Origin: Hofstenia miamia
Taxonomy: Eukaryota; Xenacoelomorpha; Acoela
NCBI GenBank assembly: GCA_004352715.1
Contig: SCFE01000079.1
Span: forward strand, 337,273 to 401,272
Length of the DNA: 64,000 bases
Direction: 5' to 3'
A model generated the notes under the pieces. It searched no databases and was not told where the DNA came from. It worked only from the letters and a program-made list of their open reading frames with translations. Both the position numbers and the translations under genes were made by a program. Of this stretch, positions 1 through 11,967 are shown in pieces. Each line of letters starts with the position of its first letter. The stretch's first letter is position 1.

Positions 1-1148
1 TTGACTCGTGAAAGACCAGATTGCTGCTGTTGTATCATGAGATACAGCACATGATGAATGCATAAAAATAAGCATTCTAAATTTTTTTGGCTGTTGTCCC
101 TTTTCAAATCTAGTTTTTTACAGATTTGATACAGAAATTAATGGTTCAGCTCCCAACTGCTTGTATTTGATTTTATATAAATCCAATCCCATTACTTTTA
201 AAATTATATATTTTAGTCGATGTGCCGCTACAGTCCAAGATTTTACTTCTTTTAGTTTTTAAGAATATTTAGAAATGCTTAAAACATTGAGAAATTTCTA
301 AAGAAAGTCTGTTTTTCATGATTTCAATAGAAAGTGCTGCTCCCATTGACACAAAATAGTCCCAGGTTTAGATCTTTGTCACTAGTACCAGTAAACCTAA
401 AGTGAAATGAATACAAGAATAATTTATGCAAAAAGCAAAATTTAATTTTGTTATTTTAAAATGAGTAATATTAATTTTGACTGTACCTTTTCATGACCCT
501 CCAAAAATCTTTTTTTTAAATATTGAAAATAATGAATATTGTGTCAGAAATATTAGCACATTATTAAAGACATTTTGTGCTAGAAAATTTTAAAATTTTG
601 GCTCGCATAATGAAATATAATAACTGCAATTTCTGTGTAATTTAAGTTCTTTGGACAATTGCTGCTGTAGTTGAGGATAAGTTATTTTGAAGAATTTTGC
701 AATTGCTCTGTATGTTGTAAACTGCCTTTACTTTTCTACATAATAATGTAATAAAGTTAGCTATGTGGCTACTCGCTACTTGATAAATTCCAAGAAATTT
801 AGAAAATCCCTTGCTATTCATTTCTTAGAAATATAGTCACAAATATCATATAAAAAATTTAAAGTTGGGAAATTATTAATGAATTGAATGTTTTATTGAA
901 TATTATAGTTGGTTATGAGAAATGTTTATATGCAGGCTTAATATCTGTTTCGAAATCGTTAATAGTTTATTAAAAATTTAAGCACTAAATAACTTTGGGA
1001 AACAATATGAGTGTAGTATACTACATTTACTAAATTTAGATATACTGCACGAAGGACATAATGTATGGATTTAGTAACAAGATCAATTACATCGAATAAC
1101 ATGTTAATTATATTTCAGAACATTTTTCAAAATAGAAACAATGTTGTT
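1..1148. other. AT-rich 3' flank of carbonyl reductase copy 1
   Basis: No coding exon or recognisable element is seen. On the minus strand this is the downstream flank of the first carbonyl reductase gene and holds candidate AATAAA signals (complement of 966-971 and 892-897). A short inverted repeat near positions 23-50 is the only other structure noted. Confidence 0.5.
966..971 (-). terminator. candidate polyadenylation signal of CBR copy 1
   Basis: AATAAA on the minus strand, about 180 nt after the stop codon at 1149. A second AATAAA lies at 892-897. Which one is used cannot be told from sequence alone. Confidence 0.4.
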
Positions 1149-3619
1149 CTACCACTTTGCAACTGCCTTTTCCCTAATGAATTCACCAGATAACTCCATA
1201 ATATTGTCCTTAGTTACCAACCAAGTTACTATATCTGCTCCGTCAGCCGCTGAATTTGGAGCGCTTGCTCCGGCCATATCAGTTTGGCACCAACCTGGAC
1301 ACATTGAAACTACAGCAATGTTGTCGCCAGCTAGCTCCCGCGCATGTATCTAAAACTCTTTGTAAGGAAATAAAACATATATTGTTTCAAATATCGATAT
1401 TAACAAAATATTGAAAAAACAGGTAAGAAATTAAGGAATTATTACTAAAAAACATAAAATAAACGGATATTAACAAAGATGAGATCACCGTCTAATCTGA
1501 TTTTTGCAAATATTTTAAAATGATGCTAAAAATTTGGTAGATAGAGACAAGAAAATTACATTAGTTAAAGTTATCAAAGAAAATTTAATTGCAACATGCC
1601 AAGATGGCATTTAATAAAGGTCGTCTTGCAGCATGCATATTTTATAAGACCATTATACTCACTACAGAAATACGAATTTTTCGTACAGCATATGAAAATT
1701 TGAATGAGCGACAGGGCTAATATAGCATTTGACCCATATCCACCTAATACAGGTTAATGGAAAAGTCATTACGGAAAATACCTTTAGGAAAATTGGACTA
1801 ATTTGGGACATATGACTTTTGCGAATGCGATTTCACAATGGCTAAGAGGAATTCATACCTTTCTATTGAATTGTAGTTGTTTTAAGGGGGAACGACTAAC
1901 CTTAGTAAGAGCAATAACGGCCAGCTTGCTCATTCCATATGAAGTGCCGGAATATCCTGCTTCTTTATGTGAATTCGTTTTTGTTTTTTCAATGAAGTCG
2001 TTAATGTACGCTGAGAGCTCTTCTACTGTAAGATCAGATGAAGCTAATTTTTTCTGATGATCTTCACGCACCTAAATGATGACAATTAATCATAAGCTTT
2101 ACTATTTTTTTACAGGAAGAAAATAAGAATTGATTTTGGAATATTGATTGCCAAGAGAAAATAAAAAATTTTTGAAATAGCTGAAAAATGCTCCTATGAA
2201 AGAAATGTATGATACACATGTATAAATATCTTACTTGTGAGAGCTTCCCAACAAAACTGCCTAAGTTTATAATCCGTCCATTTTTTAAAAGTGGAATGAA
2301 AGCTTTTGTAACATTGAGAGTTCCAAAATAGTTTATTCTGTTGGTGACCTAAGACAGCAAAGTAACAGAACATGTACTAAAATTTAAACATACTTCTGCT
2401 TGTTCATGAACAGGAGCAGTAGAAGCCCCTTTAAAAGCAAAACCTGCATTGTTCACCAAAACATCTAATTTCCCATGCTGTTTTGAAATAGCTTCTGCTG
2501 CTGACTTTATAGTGGAAGCATCTTCAAGATCCAACTGTAAATATCTAAATGACAGAATTTTTAACTTTACTTTAAGCAGAAATATGAATAGCAGCACCTA
2601 AAGTTGCTCGTGTTTTGATGATAAAATCTACATTCATGTTTCATTTTTTTGTTCGTTAATGAAAATTGCAGTAAAATCTCCGATAAGTTTGTTATCGAGC
2701 ATGGTGCATGTATACAGTCCAGTCAAATGCAAGGACAATTTCTCTAACTTTTGGCTTCTCATCTTTTCACTTAATATTCAATTTAAAAAATATCTTGATT
2801 TTGTACAGTAAATAAAAATAAATAGGAAATTCAATGGCATAATAAAGTTTGAGGTTATGACATAAAATATGTTCACTGCCATCAACAAATAATTTATACA
2901 TAAACAAATTGAACATAACGTGTAAAAAGCAAAACCTTACACATTTCAAGGATATTGAACTTTGGTATTTCTTTGACAGCAAATTCCGAATAAGAGGAAT
3001 TTTCTGAGATGCTGTTAATCTCAATCGTTTATTAATTTTTCATTTAAATGTTACTTAACAACATTCGCAAAATTTGAAATTCCATTGTCACCATTCTTAA
3101 AATATTTATCTATGTTATTGATTATTTTTAGTTCTTATATCATTAGACCTAGATTACCTGACAAAAGCAGCACAACCAACTGAAAGGCTCATTTTAACTT
3201 TTAGTAATCTTTATGAATTGATAGAATAACCCTTTTTTCATGTATTGGATTTATAGGGTGATTATAAATACAAGATGCATGAAAAAACTGATTCTCTGTA
3301 AGTTATGGTGAGATAGATTTCCATCCCCAATCATCCAACCGACTAATGAACTAATGTTTCAGTATGCCCTTGAAAATATCAAATAGATGCCATTCTTAAT
3401 AAATAATTGATTCATTACGAAATATATTTACATGAAACCTTACCTAATGTTTTTTAGTCCTTCATCATGCAAGGTCTTCAATGCTTCAGCTCCTCTTTGT
3501 TTATCACGAGATGTCAGATATACAACATCATCTTCTGAGTAAAGTTTAGATATCTGCCTAACAGCTTCGAATCCGATGCCTTTATTTGAGCCAGTAACTA
3601 GACAGATACGTTGAGACAT
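1149..3619 (-). CDS. CBR1: CBR1-like carbonyl reductase, copy 1 (five exons, intact)
   Basis: NADPH-dependent short-chain dehydrogenase/reductase of the carbonyl reductase 1 type, expected to be cytosolic and to reduce carbonyl compounds. Exons on the minus strand are 3444-3619, 2394-2544, 2235-2348, 1901-2071 and 1149-1349. All junctions are GT/AG and the sum is 813 nt, giving 270 residues (human CBR1 has 277). Visible motifs are the nucleotide-binding TGSNKGIG (residues 9-16), NNAG (90-93), Asn115 in NYFGT, the catalytic Ser140, SYGMSK with Tyr192 and Lys196, and CPGW (221-224). A second ATG lies directly upstream at 3620-3622, so the protein could begin MMSQR. Intron 2 is only 45 nt. There are no internal stops, so this is the best candidate for a working gene among the three paralogues. 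Family assignment is firm; the exact substrate is not known. Confidence 0.93.
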
Positions 3620-3622
3620 CAT

Positions 3623-4638
3623 AAAACAATTCAATTTGTATATTGGATGAGACCTAAAAGGCGTTTTAAGTTCCCTAAATAATATTTTATGCAAGTTAGT
3701 GTCATTTCTTCAACGTTACTATTCATAAATCAATGCGAATGAGAATTGTTAAAAATGTAGACCACATTATTTATCTATGATAGAATATGCTCGATATTGC
3801 CGTTTTGACTAATTAAACGCTTTAAATGTTAATCGAAATCGAACGTTTGCTAATATTCACATTTTATATGAATATGCCAAAAATATTAAAGTCACCCCTA
3901 AAGGTACTGTTTATAGTTCTAGGATTACTTGTAAGGAGGGATATTAAGAAATTAAGTGCAATATTATAGTAAATATAAAATAATATATGCCCCGTTTGAA
4001 TTTCAAATAATGATTTGTATCCCTTGCGTATTTCGCTATAGAATGAAAAGGTCAAATCTGTCAACCAAATACCACAAAGTGCAGTTGACTTCAATAAGCA
4101 ACTTGTCATTGTTAGTTGAAAGTTTGCATATGTTCGCAGTTTATGTAAATTAAGATGAATTGTTGTTTTTTAAGAAGCGCAAAATTTTTCATATGTGTTA
4201 TATGAGTTGATAAAAACTATTCAAGTCGTAGGTAAATGTTCCATACGTAGATCTGAAATTACTTTTAAGCAGAGATGCTAAAAAATTTAGTACATTGCTA
4301 TTTGTGAGTAAAATTTTTAGAATAAATTGTGTGCCTTTAAATTTGAAAAAATAAATTACTGCAATACGTACACCTATTTTTCAATATAATTCCTGAAATT
4401 GTAACATTTATGCTTATATAGTTGATTTCATATTGTTTTATTAGATTGAACATTCACGATGCAAATATTCCTCTGGATTTGAAAATTACCTCACATCGAA
4501 AATGCCACTAATTTTATTCTAAATTGATGTCAAACCTGTTACACTGATTTGAAACAATAACTAAAAACATAAGTTTTATAAAATATTGAAAGAATAATTT
4601 TACGAATGCATTGATATCACTGAATTTATTTCTAGGTA
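3623..4638. other. 5' flank of CBR copy 1, no gene seen
   Basis: AT-rich DNA upstream of the first carbonyl reductase gene. It should contain the promoter, but no convincing TATA box or initiator stands out. Short open frames here have no recognisable domain. Confidence 0.4.
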
Positions 4639-4842
4639 CAGGTGCATCCTCGATTATCCGTCGATCGATTATCCGAACCTCGATTATCCGAACACAACTA
4701 GTTTAAAGACAAGAAACAGACGTATATGTATGTTATGTACATTATAACGACACTGCACCTTGCCTTTTCTTTGCACCTTACATACGACAAAGACTCGTGA
4801 GTATGGAACTTGAGCCGAAAGCGCTGCTGATTTTGGACAACT
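4639..4842 (+). mobile_element. Tigger/pogo-type DNA transposon, left part
   Basis: A TA dinucleotide (4637-4638) is followed by CAGGTGCATC and three copies of the motif CGATTATCCG (near 4651, 4667 and 4681). Motifs of the CCTCGATTATCCGAA type are characteristic of Tigger/pogo terminal inverted repeats. About 100 bp later a transposase fragment begins, so the element is internally deleted. Its right end falls in the 1000-N gap that starts at 4843. Confidence 0.65.
4752..4842 (+). pseudogene. Tigger/jerky-type (DDE_1) transposase fragment
   Basis: The plus-strand frame entering the gap reads FAPYIRQRL, a short linker and then EPKALLILDN. This matches the part of Tigger/jerky transposases around the second catalytic aspartate, usually written KALLLLDN followed by APxH. 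The frame is open from about 4752 to the gap edge. The N-terminal helix-turn-helix region expected upstream is missing, because the terminal repeat sits only about 100 bp away. This is a fragment and not a gene in use. Confidence 0.7.
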
Positions 4843-5842
4843 NNNNNNNNNNNNNNNNNNNNNNNNNNNNNNNNNNNNNNNNNNNNNNNNNNNNNNNNNN
4901 NNNNNNNNNNNNNNNNNNNNNNNNNNNNNNNNNNNNNNNNNNNNNNNNNNNNNNNNNNNNNNNNNNNNNNNNNNNNNNNNNNNNNNNNNNNNNNNNNNNN
5001 NNNNNNNNNNNNNNNNNNNNNNNNNNNNNNNNNNNNNNNNNNNNNNNNNNNNNNNNNNNNNNNNNNNNNNNNNNNNNNNNNNNNNNNNNNNNNNNNNNNN
5101 NNNNNNNNNNNNNNNNNNNNNNNNNNNNNNNNNNNNNNNNNNNNNNNNNNNNNNNNNNNNNNNNNNNNNNNNNNNNNNNNNNNNNNNNNNNNNNNNNNNN
5201 NNNNNNNNNNNNNNNNNNNNNNNNNNNNNNNNNNNNNNNNNNNNNNNNNNNNNNNNNNNNNNNNNNNNNNNNNNNNNNNNNNNNNNNNNNNNNNNNNNNN
5301 NNNNNNNNNNNNNNNNNNNNNNNNNNNNNNNNNNNNNNNNNNNNNNNNNNNNNNNNNNNNNNNNNNNNNNNNNNNNNNNNNNNNNNNNNNNNNNNNNNNN
5401 NNNNNNNNNNNNNNNNNNNNNNNNNNNNNNNNNNNNNNNNNNNNNNNNNNNNNNNNNNNNNNNNNNNNNNNNNNNNNNNNNNNNNNNNNNNNNNNNNNNN
5501 NNNNNNNNNNNNNNNNNNNNNNNNNNNNNNNNNNNNNNNNNNNNNNNNNNNNNNNNNNNNNNNNNNNNNNNNNNNNNNNNNNNNNNNNNNNNNNNNNNNN
5601 NNNNNNNNNNNNNNNNNNNNNNNNNNNNNNNNNNNNNNNNNNNNNNNNNNNNNNNNNNNNNNNNNNNNNNNNNNNNNNNNNNNNNNNNNNNNNNNNNNNN
5701 NNNNNNNNNNNNNNNNNNNNNNNNNNNNNNNNNNNNNNNNNNNNNNNNNNNNNNNNNNNNNNNNNNNNNNNNNNNNNNNNNNNNNNNNNNNNNNNNNNNN
5801 NNNNNNNNNNNNNNNNNNNNNNNNNNNNNNNNNNNNNNNNNN
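4843..5842. other. assembly gap (1000 N)
   Basis: Exactly 1000 unknown bases, a standard size for a gap of unknown length. The right edge begins in a short TA run. Confidence 0.99.
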
Positions 5843-5999
5843 ATATATACTTTTGAGACCCAATGTGTACAATTGTAAACATGTAGAAAGTAGATTTTTA
5901 TTGAGATCTGAATTTATATTCAACCTTGAATATCTTTGTTTATTAAATTGGCTACTTTTTTAAAGATTAATTTGGTCTACACCTTTTTCCAATTAAATG

Positions 6000-6158
6000 A
6001 GCACAACTAACATTTAAATTGTCACAACTAACATTTAACTTGTCACAACTAACATTTAAATTGGCACAACTTACATGTAATTTGTGACAACTAACATTTA
6101 AATTTGCACACTAACATTGAATTTATCACAACTAACTTTTAATTTGTCACAACTGTAA
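6000..6158. repeat. tandem array of about 22-bp units in the left arm
   Basis: Roughly seven diverged units containing AACTAACATTTAA joined by TTGTCACA or TTGGCACA. The same unit appears inverted at 6665-6725. Iterated subterminal motifs like these are typical of transposase binding sites in fold-back elements. Units are adjacent with no unique spacers, so this is not a CRISPR array. Confidence 0.75.
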
Positions 6159-6198
6159 ATTATAAATTTAATTACTAACATTTATTGTTTTAGAAGAA

Positions 6199-6387
6199 TT
6201 AAAACAAAAGTTTTTGCTTGTTGCCATTTCGCTTTTCATAGTCAGATTTGCAAGAGGACGCTAGATAATATGCTGTTCGTCTTGAAACCCCATTATTGGC
6301 TGCCACATTTATAAAATCCTCATTATTAATTGCCGCCTCAATGACTCATTGTCTTTCTTGAAAAGTTGTTTTTGTGTATTTTGGCAT
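6199..6387 (-). pseudogene. helix-turn-helix N-terminus of a transposase, one internal stop
   Basis: Reading the minus strand from the ATG at 6387, the product begins MPKYTKTTFQERQ. After one in-frame stop it continues VIEAAINNEDFINVAANNG and then VSRRTAYYLA, ending at 6199 after 63 codons. The pattern of a short basic start and a helix-turn-helix with a VSRRTAYY recognition helix resembles the DNA-binding N-termini of Tc1/mariner and IS630-like transposases. No catalytic domain follows. It sits between the two arms of the fold-back element and probably shows where that element came from. The family call is tentative. Confidence 0.5.
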
Positions 6388-7040
6388 TTGTATAAAAGAA
6401 AAATGATTTAGTTTGTTTTGATATATATATATATCTTTTTTATAAGTATATATTCGTATATATTACATAATATGAATTAATAAGAATAATTTGTTTTCAA
6501 TGTATATACAGTTGTCAGAGAAGTGGGTTCGATTCCTAATTGAAAAAAAACATTCTAATTTTTGGACATGAAGATCAAATTTAAAAAACCCTGCCAATTA
6601 AGCGGAAAAGATAAATCTTTTGTTTTAATACCCTAAAACAATAAAGATTAGTAATTAAATTTATGATTTACAATTGTAACAAATTAAATGTTAGTTGTGA
6701 CAATTTACATGTTAGTTTTGCCAATTTAATTGGAAACAGGTGTAGATATTGGTAAAATTTAGGATTAAAGCAACGCTTAAAAATTAGCGTTCTGCAAAAT
6801 GGATAATATGATTATATAGTTGATTTTGAGGTATTCACAAATCATAATATAGCTTCACAAGAAACAAGTTTTTGCATGATTTCAATGTCATAATTCGTAA
6901 GGCGCTCTAAATAAAATGTTTTTAACAGAAATATGTCATTAAAATATTATTACTTTGGAAAAAATTACATGATTAAGTCACAATATGTACAAATTTGCAC
7001 AGGAAATTTCAATGAACGAATTAAAAATAGAAAAAATTTC

Positions 7041-7255
7041 TTAAGGGGGTACACCTCCCAAAACACAAAAATATGAAAAGTATCATTTTCTCACAATTTT
7101 TTGCTTCTGTATGATAATAAGTAAGTAAGTTAATTCTAAGTACTGCTAAAACAATGAATTTTATGAAAATTTAATATATTATATTGAATATTTTAAGGCA
7201 ATAATTTTTTTAATTTTTTTTAAATTGTAAAATTTTTGGAGGGTGTACCACTTAA
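7041..7255. mobile_element. short MITE flanked by TTAA
   Basis: TTAA at 7041-7044 and 7252-7255 flank an insert of about 207 bp with imperfect inverted ends. The left end reads GGGGGTACACCTCCCAAAA and the right end, inverted, reads GTGGTACACCCTCCAAAA. A TTAA target duplication is typical of piggyBac-type elements. The ends do not begin with the usual CCC, so the superfamily is inferred from the target site only. No coding capacity. Confidence 0.6.
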
Positions 7256-10200
7256 TGTCATCAAAAACGATTGAGACGAGCAGTACTGAGCCGCCATATT
7301 AATATTTTTTACAACTATCATGCGATGTGCATGTCTAAAGGATATATATATATATTCATATGCGCCTAAGACTTTAGTTATAGTAAAATTAATGCAATAT
7401 TGGGGAATAATGGTAAAAATTAGTAAAAAGTAGAATCTGCCGGATAACAAGGTCATTGAAATGCCGTTACGATGTAGAACCAATTAGTTTCTAAATTTTT
7501 AATGGAATTAATTTTTAAGCTATGCCAATTGGTATTTTATAGAGGAACAGTAATTTTTGATGTAAATGGTATATACATTCCGTTACCGATTAGTTTTGTG
7601 TTCATAAATTCAAGAAAAATGAATTTATAGAAAAAATTCTGCCTCATTGATTAACATATTAAGTAGTCACACATAACACATTTCAATAAAAAAATCACTA
7701 TTCAATGAGTAGTATCCATTTTAACTTGAAAATGAAATTATGTACTGCTTGACCAGCCCCAGCTACTTTATTTTAGTGATATAATATTAGTACATCGAAA
7801 ATACATTTGTTCAGTTTTCAATTAAGTAAAAATACATTATTCAATGGATGGCTGTATATGATTCAACATATCTTGACACAACCCAACCCAAAAATTCAAG
7901 TTATAAATTTTGACCCAACGCAAAATCAATTTTTGAGCTTTTAATGCGTTTGACCCCATCGAATGTTCTGTCAAAATTTGACCCAAATACAATTTGAATA
8001 CTTCAACAAGTTTCTAGCTTGTTAAACAATATACATAGACATTATTGAAAAGAAGCACATAAAATTTATTGAAAAATAAAAATAAATAATAATTTTAATC
8101 ACGAAGACATTCGTATGCTGAAATTCATGTCATTTGCACAAATAATATATAATTTATTTGCAAACGTAAAAGAATAATAATAATAATAATACAATTATGA
8201 GCCATATTACTTTAAAATATTGACCCAACCTATTTTATATCGTTTTATTGCTTCCCCCAAACAACCCAACCCCAAAAATTAGCAGAAATGAAACTCAACT
8301 ACTTTACAGTTCTGATTCAACGAAAAAATTCACAACATCAAACTGTGTCACATAGTTGTTGATAATCAAAGCTTTATTGTTGTTTGACAATGAACAAATT
8401 ATTCAAAGAACCGTGATTGTGTAAATAAATTTCGACTTGCCTATAATGATTTATAAATAGTTCTGTTAAGCTAAGTGACGTTTCTGTAAATAATTAATTA
8501 AGTATCTAACTGCATATCATGCCTCAGAATAATATAGAAGAAAATACTATGGATTACATATGTAGGACACGTAGTTACAAGAAGCTTAAAGATTATTAAA
8601 TATTAGAAAAATATGTTTCCTTTGAAATTTTATTGAACAATAACACCTGTCTATAAATTAAGAGGCTGCTTCTCGATAGTTTGTGTATCCTGAACACCAT
8701 AGCACACCTAAATTGGTCCGTGAAGTCCAGAATACTCAGAAAAAAACAACGACAAATATAAAACAATATAAAATTTCAAATAATTATAAAATTTAGAAAT
8801 TATATTATTGAGATTTTTGAAGTGAAATACGCCATGCTGTGTATTTCAGATACGCTGACTATGGTGGTGTTATAAATTTGACGAGTTAATAATAACTTGA
8901 ATAAAATAAAAAATATAAAAGTCTAAAAGAAAATTGAAGAACGGAACTGCTAAGATATTTAATGACATGTGTTGCGTTTATGGAGTTAGAACAATGACTT
9001 CTTCTTGGAAGGACTTGGCTTAGAATGTTCTGAATGCAATGAATTTAGTTAACATAGACAATTAATTCAAGTGAAAATGAAAAATATGATATTGTGATAA
9101 ATCGAAAACTATGGAGCAGCTATTTGCTACATCTACATATGTCGAGTATTGTAAGGATGAACTTGCAAAATGAATAATATTGAATTTTTACTGTTTCTAC
9201 AAACTTAGCTTTGATTCAAATTGTTAGCTGTCGTGATGAGATTTATGAGAAGCAGCAACATGGCAAAAACTCAATTGAATATGGAATAGAAACAGCAGCT
9301 TAACATTAAATATCCTAACATTCTTTTAAAACGACAAACCTTTATTCCACATTTTCAAAGAATTTTGATCAAACCTATTAAGCATGATTGTTTGGTAAAA
9401 TTCTATCCTAAAGGTAAATCAACGATAAATTCATTAAAAAACTACTTATTGACAAAGTTCGAGACATATTTTAGCAGATTTGGCCTAGGTGGCCCATCGG
9501 GGTCTTCATACTAGTTTTGGGTTCAGTTCAGCTAATAACCTTACACATTGGTAATTCATATGATAAATATATTCGGTCAGGTCTCAAATTCGTTTCCACG
9601 TAAAACACATAGAAGTCTCAAATAACTAAAAATCTTCCATAATCCACTTCAACATTAAGGCAGTAATTGGGTTGGGTTTAAAAGTGAGATATAAAACAGG
9701 TATATAGGGAAAACATGTCAATTACGTCCAGTGTTTATATAGTCCTTCTGCCATGTAATTTGCGAAATCCAAGTCTACTGACGTTTCTCAAAGAGACGTA
9801 TAATAGAAATTATGCTTGCTACAGTGGATGATGCTATCTTCATTGATAGCTTTGGATTGTTGTTATACATACATATTTTTGCTAACCCAATTATGAAATT
9901 CATAAAATTGGCTTGATACACCATTTACATGGTGAAAACGATTTATCATCCGATGGCACTTTTCGTCAATTAGTTATTATATATTAGTTATTATATACAT
10001 ATATATATAATATAAGTTATTCATTACGGTTAACATTGAGTTTAAAAAATATTTGTTTAGTAATGGGCCACAAAATGTGTAGTTGAAAATACCAATATAG
10101 ATTAAGTAAATGAATTATCGATTGTAATATCTTCAGGATTGATTCAATAGATTGCACCCATCAAATAAATATGCAAATATTTGTGTTTACTTATTATCAG

Positions 10201-10986
10201 TTGTTATCTATTGTAACAAAATTTAATTTAGAAATTCGAAAAAAATTACATATTTTAGCTGAAATATAAAACATGTTTATGTAAAATATTATTAGCAGTA
10301 TCAGACGACTTATTTATAAATTACTAAGAACCATTCCTAATTAAAATACAAGTTGTTTTGTAGCGCATGATTTGAAATGCTAAGATTTCAATAATTTATG
10401 TAAGTTTTCTCCTTTAATTAAAGAAAATTTTTTTCGGTCAAAGTCACTATTAACTCTAAACACCCTATTAAATCTTCAATGTCACCATTTTTATCCACTT
10501 TTTCTCCAAACCTATTAAGAAATTTGGAAATGCTGGGACTTATACACATTTATGGGTAATTTTTTGATGAAAACTTTTTCTTAGCTTGAATTCAATGAAA
10601 ATATTAACTTTTTCTCAATTCGCAAACTTTCAAATTGTTCCCATTCTTATAGTGTTCAGAAATGGGGCGACAAAGCAAGGCAGCAACAAATAGTATGAAC
10701 TATTTTGCATTCTGCGAATCGACCACACCATGGATATCTATAACACTGGCCTTTTGTTATTGACAAAAGGAGGCTGAATATAAGTGAGAAAGTTAAGGTA
10801 AACATGTTTACAGTTTGATCAATTTCACTGTGGTTTAGTGTAAGTTCAGCCTGCTTTGGTCACTTACAAAAGCACAGTTCGCATCCTGGTAGTGTTATAG
10901 AAATCCAGGATAATTCCAATGCGCATGATTAATATTGTAATGATAATATACAAAAATCGTCGTAACCTAGCTTGTGCTTATACCCC
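7256..10986. other. AT-rich intergenic DNA without a gene
   Basis: No coding sequence is recognised. The stretch 7862-8280 has scattered GACCCAAC-like motifs, with AACCCAACCCAAAAATT near 7867 and AACCCAACCCCAAAAATT near 8265 in direct orientation. This is probably an eroded repeat. The rest appears to be single-copy AT-rich DNA. Confidence 0.4.
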
Positions 10987-11049
10987 GTTTACACGTGACA
11001 CGAGACATGCATGTCTTGTGTTTTTAATGAGCGAATGTCACGTCTAAAC
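10987..11049. repeat. 63-nt nested palindrome
   Basis: GTTTACACGTGACA at 10987-11000 is matched by the inverted arm at 11036-11049 with one mismatch. Between them ACACGAGACATG and CATGTCTTGTGT (10998-11021) form a second, contiguous palindrome with one mismatch. Function unknown; it may be a MITE remnant. Confidence 0.6.
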
Positions 11050-11551
11050 ACCCAAAACACGCGACATTCTCTACTTGAGTGGTTGTTTCCCCAATTTATC
11101 ATTTAAATTAAATTATATTTTTATATTATAAAAATATACTATAATCTTATTATAAAAATGTGAACATCTATATTTACGATTGATAGTTTTCATTTTGCAA
11201 ATATGCATCTTTACAACTACAAACAAATCTTTAATTTGAAATAAAATTTTCTAAACGTTGTCTCCCCTTTTGAGTACAAGAAAAGCCTTGTCTATAGAAT
11301 GCAAGTATTGACCTCTACAACATTAATAACGCACACATTTAAAGTGTACATCAATTATTGCTTTGACAAAATATAAGATGAATTAAATCTGGAAAACCCT
11401 GATGACAAACAAATATCTGCTGGTTAAAATTTATTATCAGCTATTAGAGGTGAAGATAGTTACTGTCTTTTTGATAAGTAAACGAAATCATTTTACAGGC
11501 CCTAACTTAAAATTAGAACATATTGATTTTAAAAGCTATATTTGAATCTAT

Positions 11552-11722
11552 CAAAAAAGTTGAGAACAATGTTGTAGATCTAAGTGCAATAAAACTTTGT
11601 TGTGAATATTTCAATTTCAAAAAAGTTGAGAACAATGTTGTAGATCTAAGTGCAATAAAACTTTGTTGTGAATATTTCAATTTCAAAAAAGTTGAGAACA
11701 ATGTTGTAGATCTAAACGCTGT
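11552..11722. repeat. 66-bp tandem repeat, about 2.6 copies
   Basis: Units start at 11552, 11618 and 11684. The first two copies are essentially identical. The unit length is a multiple of three, so the plus frame repeats a 22-residue block containing KKVENNVVDLSAIKLCCEY. No start-to-stop gene context supports translation. A short telomere-like run, two and a half CCCTAA units at 11735-11749, follows directly. Confidence 0.85.
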
Positions 11723-11784
11723 AAATATATGATTCCCTAACCCTAACCCATAAACCCCTTTGCCTACGCCACAGATTTTATCCT

Positions 11785-11916
11785 AATAGTAAACACGTTT
11801 TTTGTAGCGCTTCCCACAGTTGGTCTGCTCATTGAAAGGCGCTTCGCAATTTCAGTATTGGAGCTTCTTGCGCGATGCATTTGAATGATTGTTTCCCTTT
11901 TCGATAATAACTTCAT
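11785..11916 (-). pseudogene. Tc1/mariner-type transposase HTH fragment
   Basis: The minus strand encodes MKLLSKRETIIQMHRARSS and then NTEIAKRLSMSRPTV. This is the first helix-turn-helix of a Tc1/mariner-like transposase: a basic start, an I-x-x-x-H helix, the EIAKRL turn and an SRPTV recognition helix. Similarity fades after the second helix and no DDE domain is found nearby on either strand. It is an isolated fragment next to the 66-bp repeat and the telomere-like run. Confidence 0.55.
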
Positions 11917-11967
11917 CTCAACTGAAAATCTGGACAATATAAAATTAAGATTAGAAAACATATGCAA

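Larger units (their letters stand above)
5976..6746. mobile_element. fold-back DNA element with iterated terminal repeats
   Basis: The ends are inverted copies. The left end starts TCTACACCTTTTTCCAATT and the right end, on the other strand, starts TCTACACCTGTTTCCAATT. Each arm continues into short repeats built on CACAACTAACATTTAA, about seven on the left (to about 6158) and about three on the right (6665-6725). The core holds a helix-turn-helix remnant on the minus strand. A clear target duplication is not seen: the flanks ATTTGG and TATTGG only partly agree. The superfamily is undecided. Confidence 0.7.

Noticed and set aside
4698-5963. Long open frames across the 1000-N gap on both strands
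   Set aside because: They are open only because N codons cannot be stops; the same holds at 42578-43824, 56117-57271, 58161-58649 and 62553-62887.
6000-6158. CRISPR-like array
   Set aside because: Units are adjacent and diverged with no unique spacers, and the genome is animal; the array is mirrored in the opposite arm of a transposon.
11735-11749. Interstitial telomere
   Set aside because: Only two and a half CCCTAA units; too short to call a telomeric site on its own.
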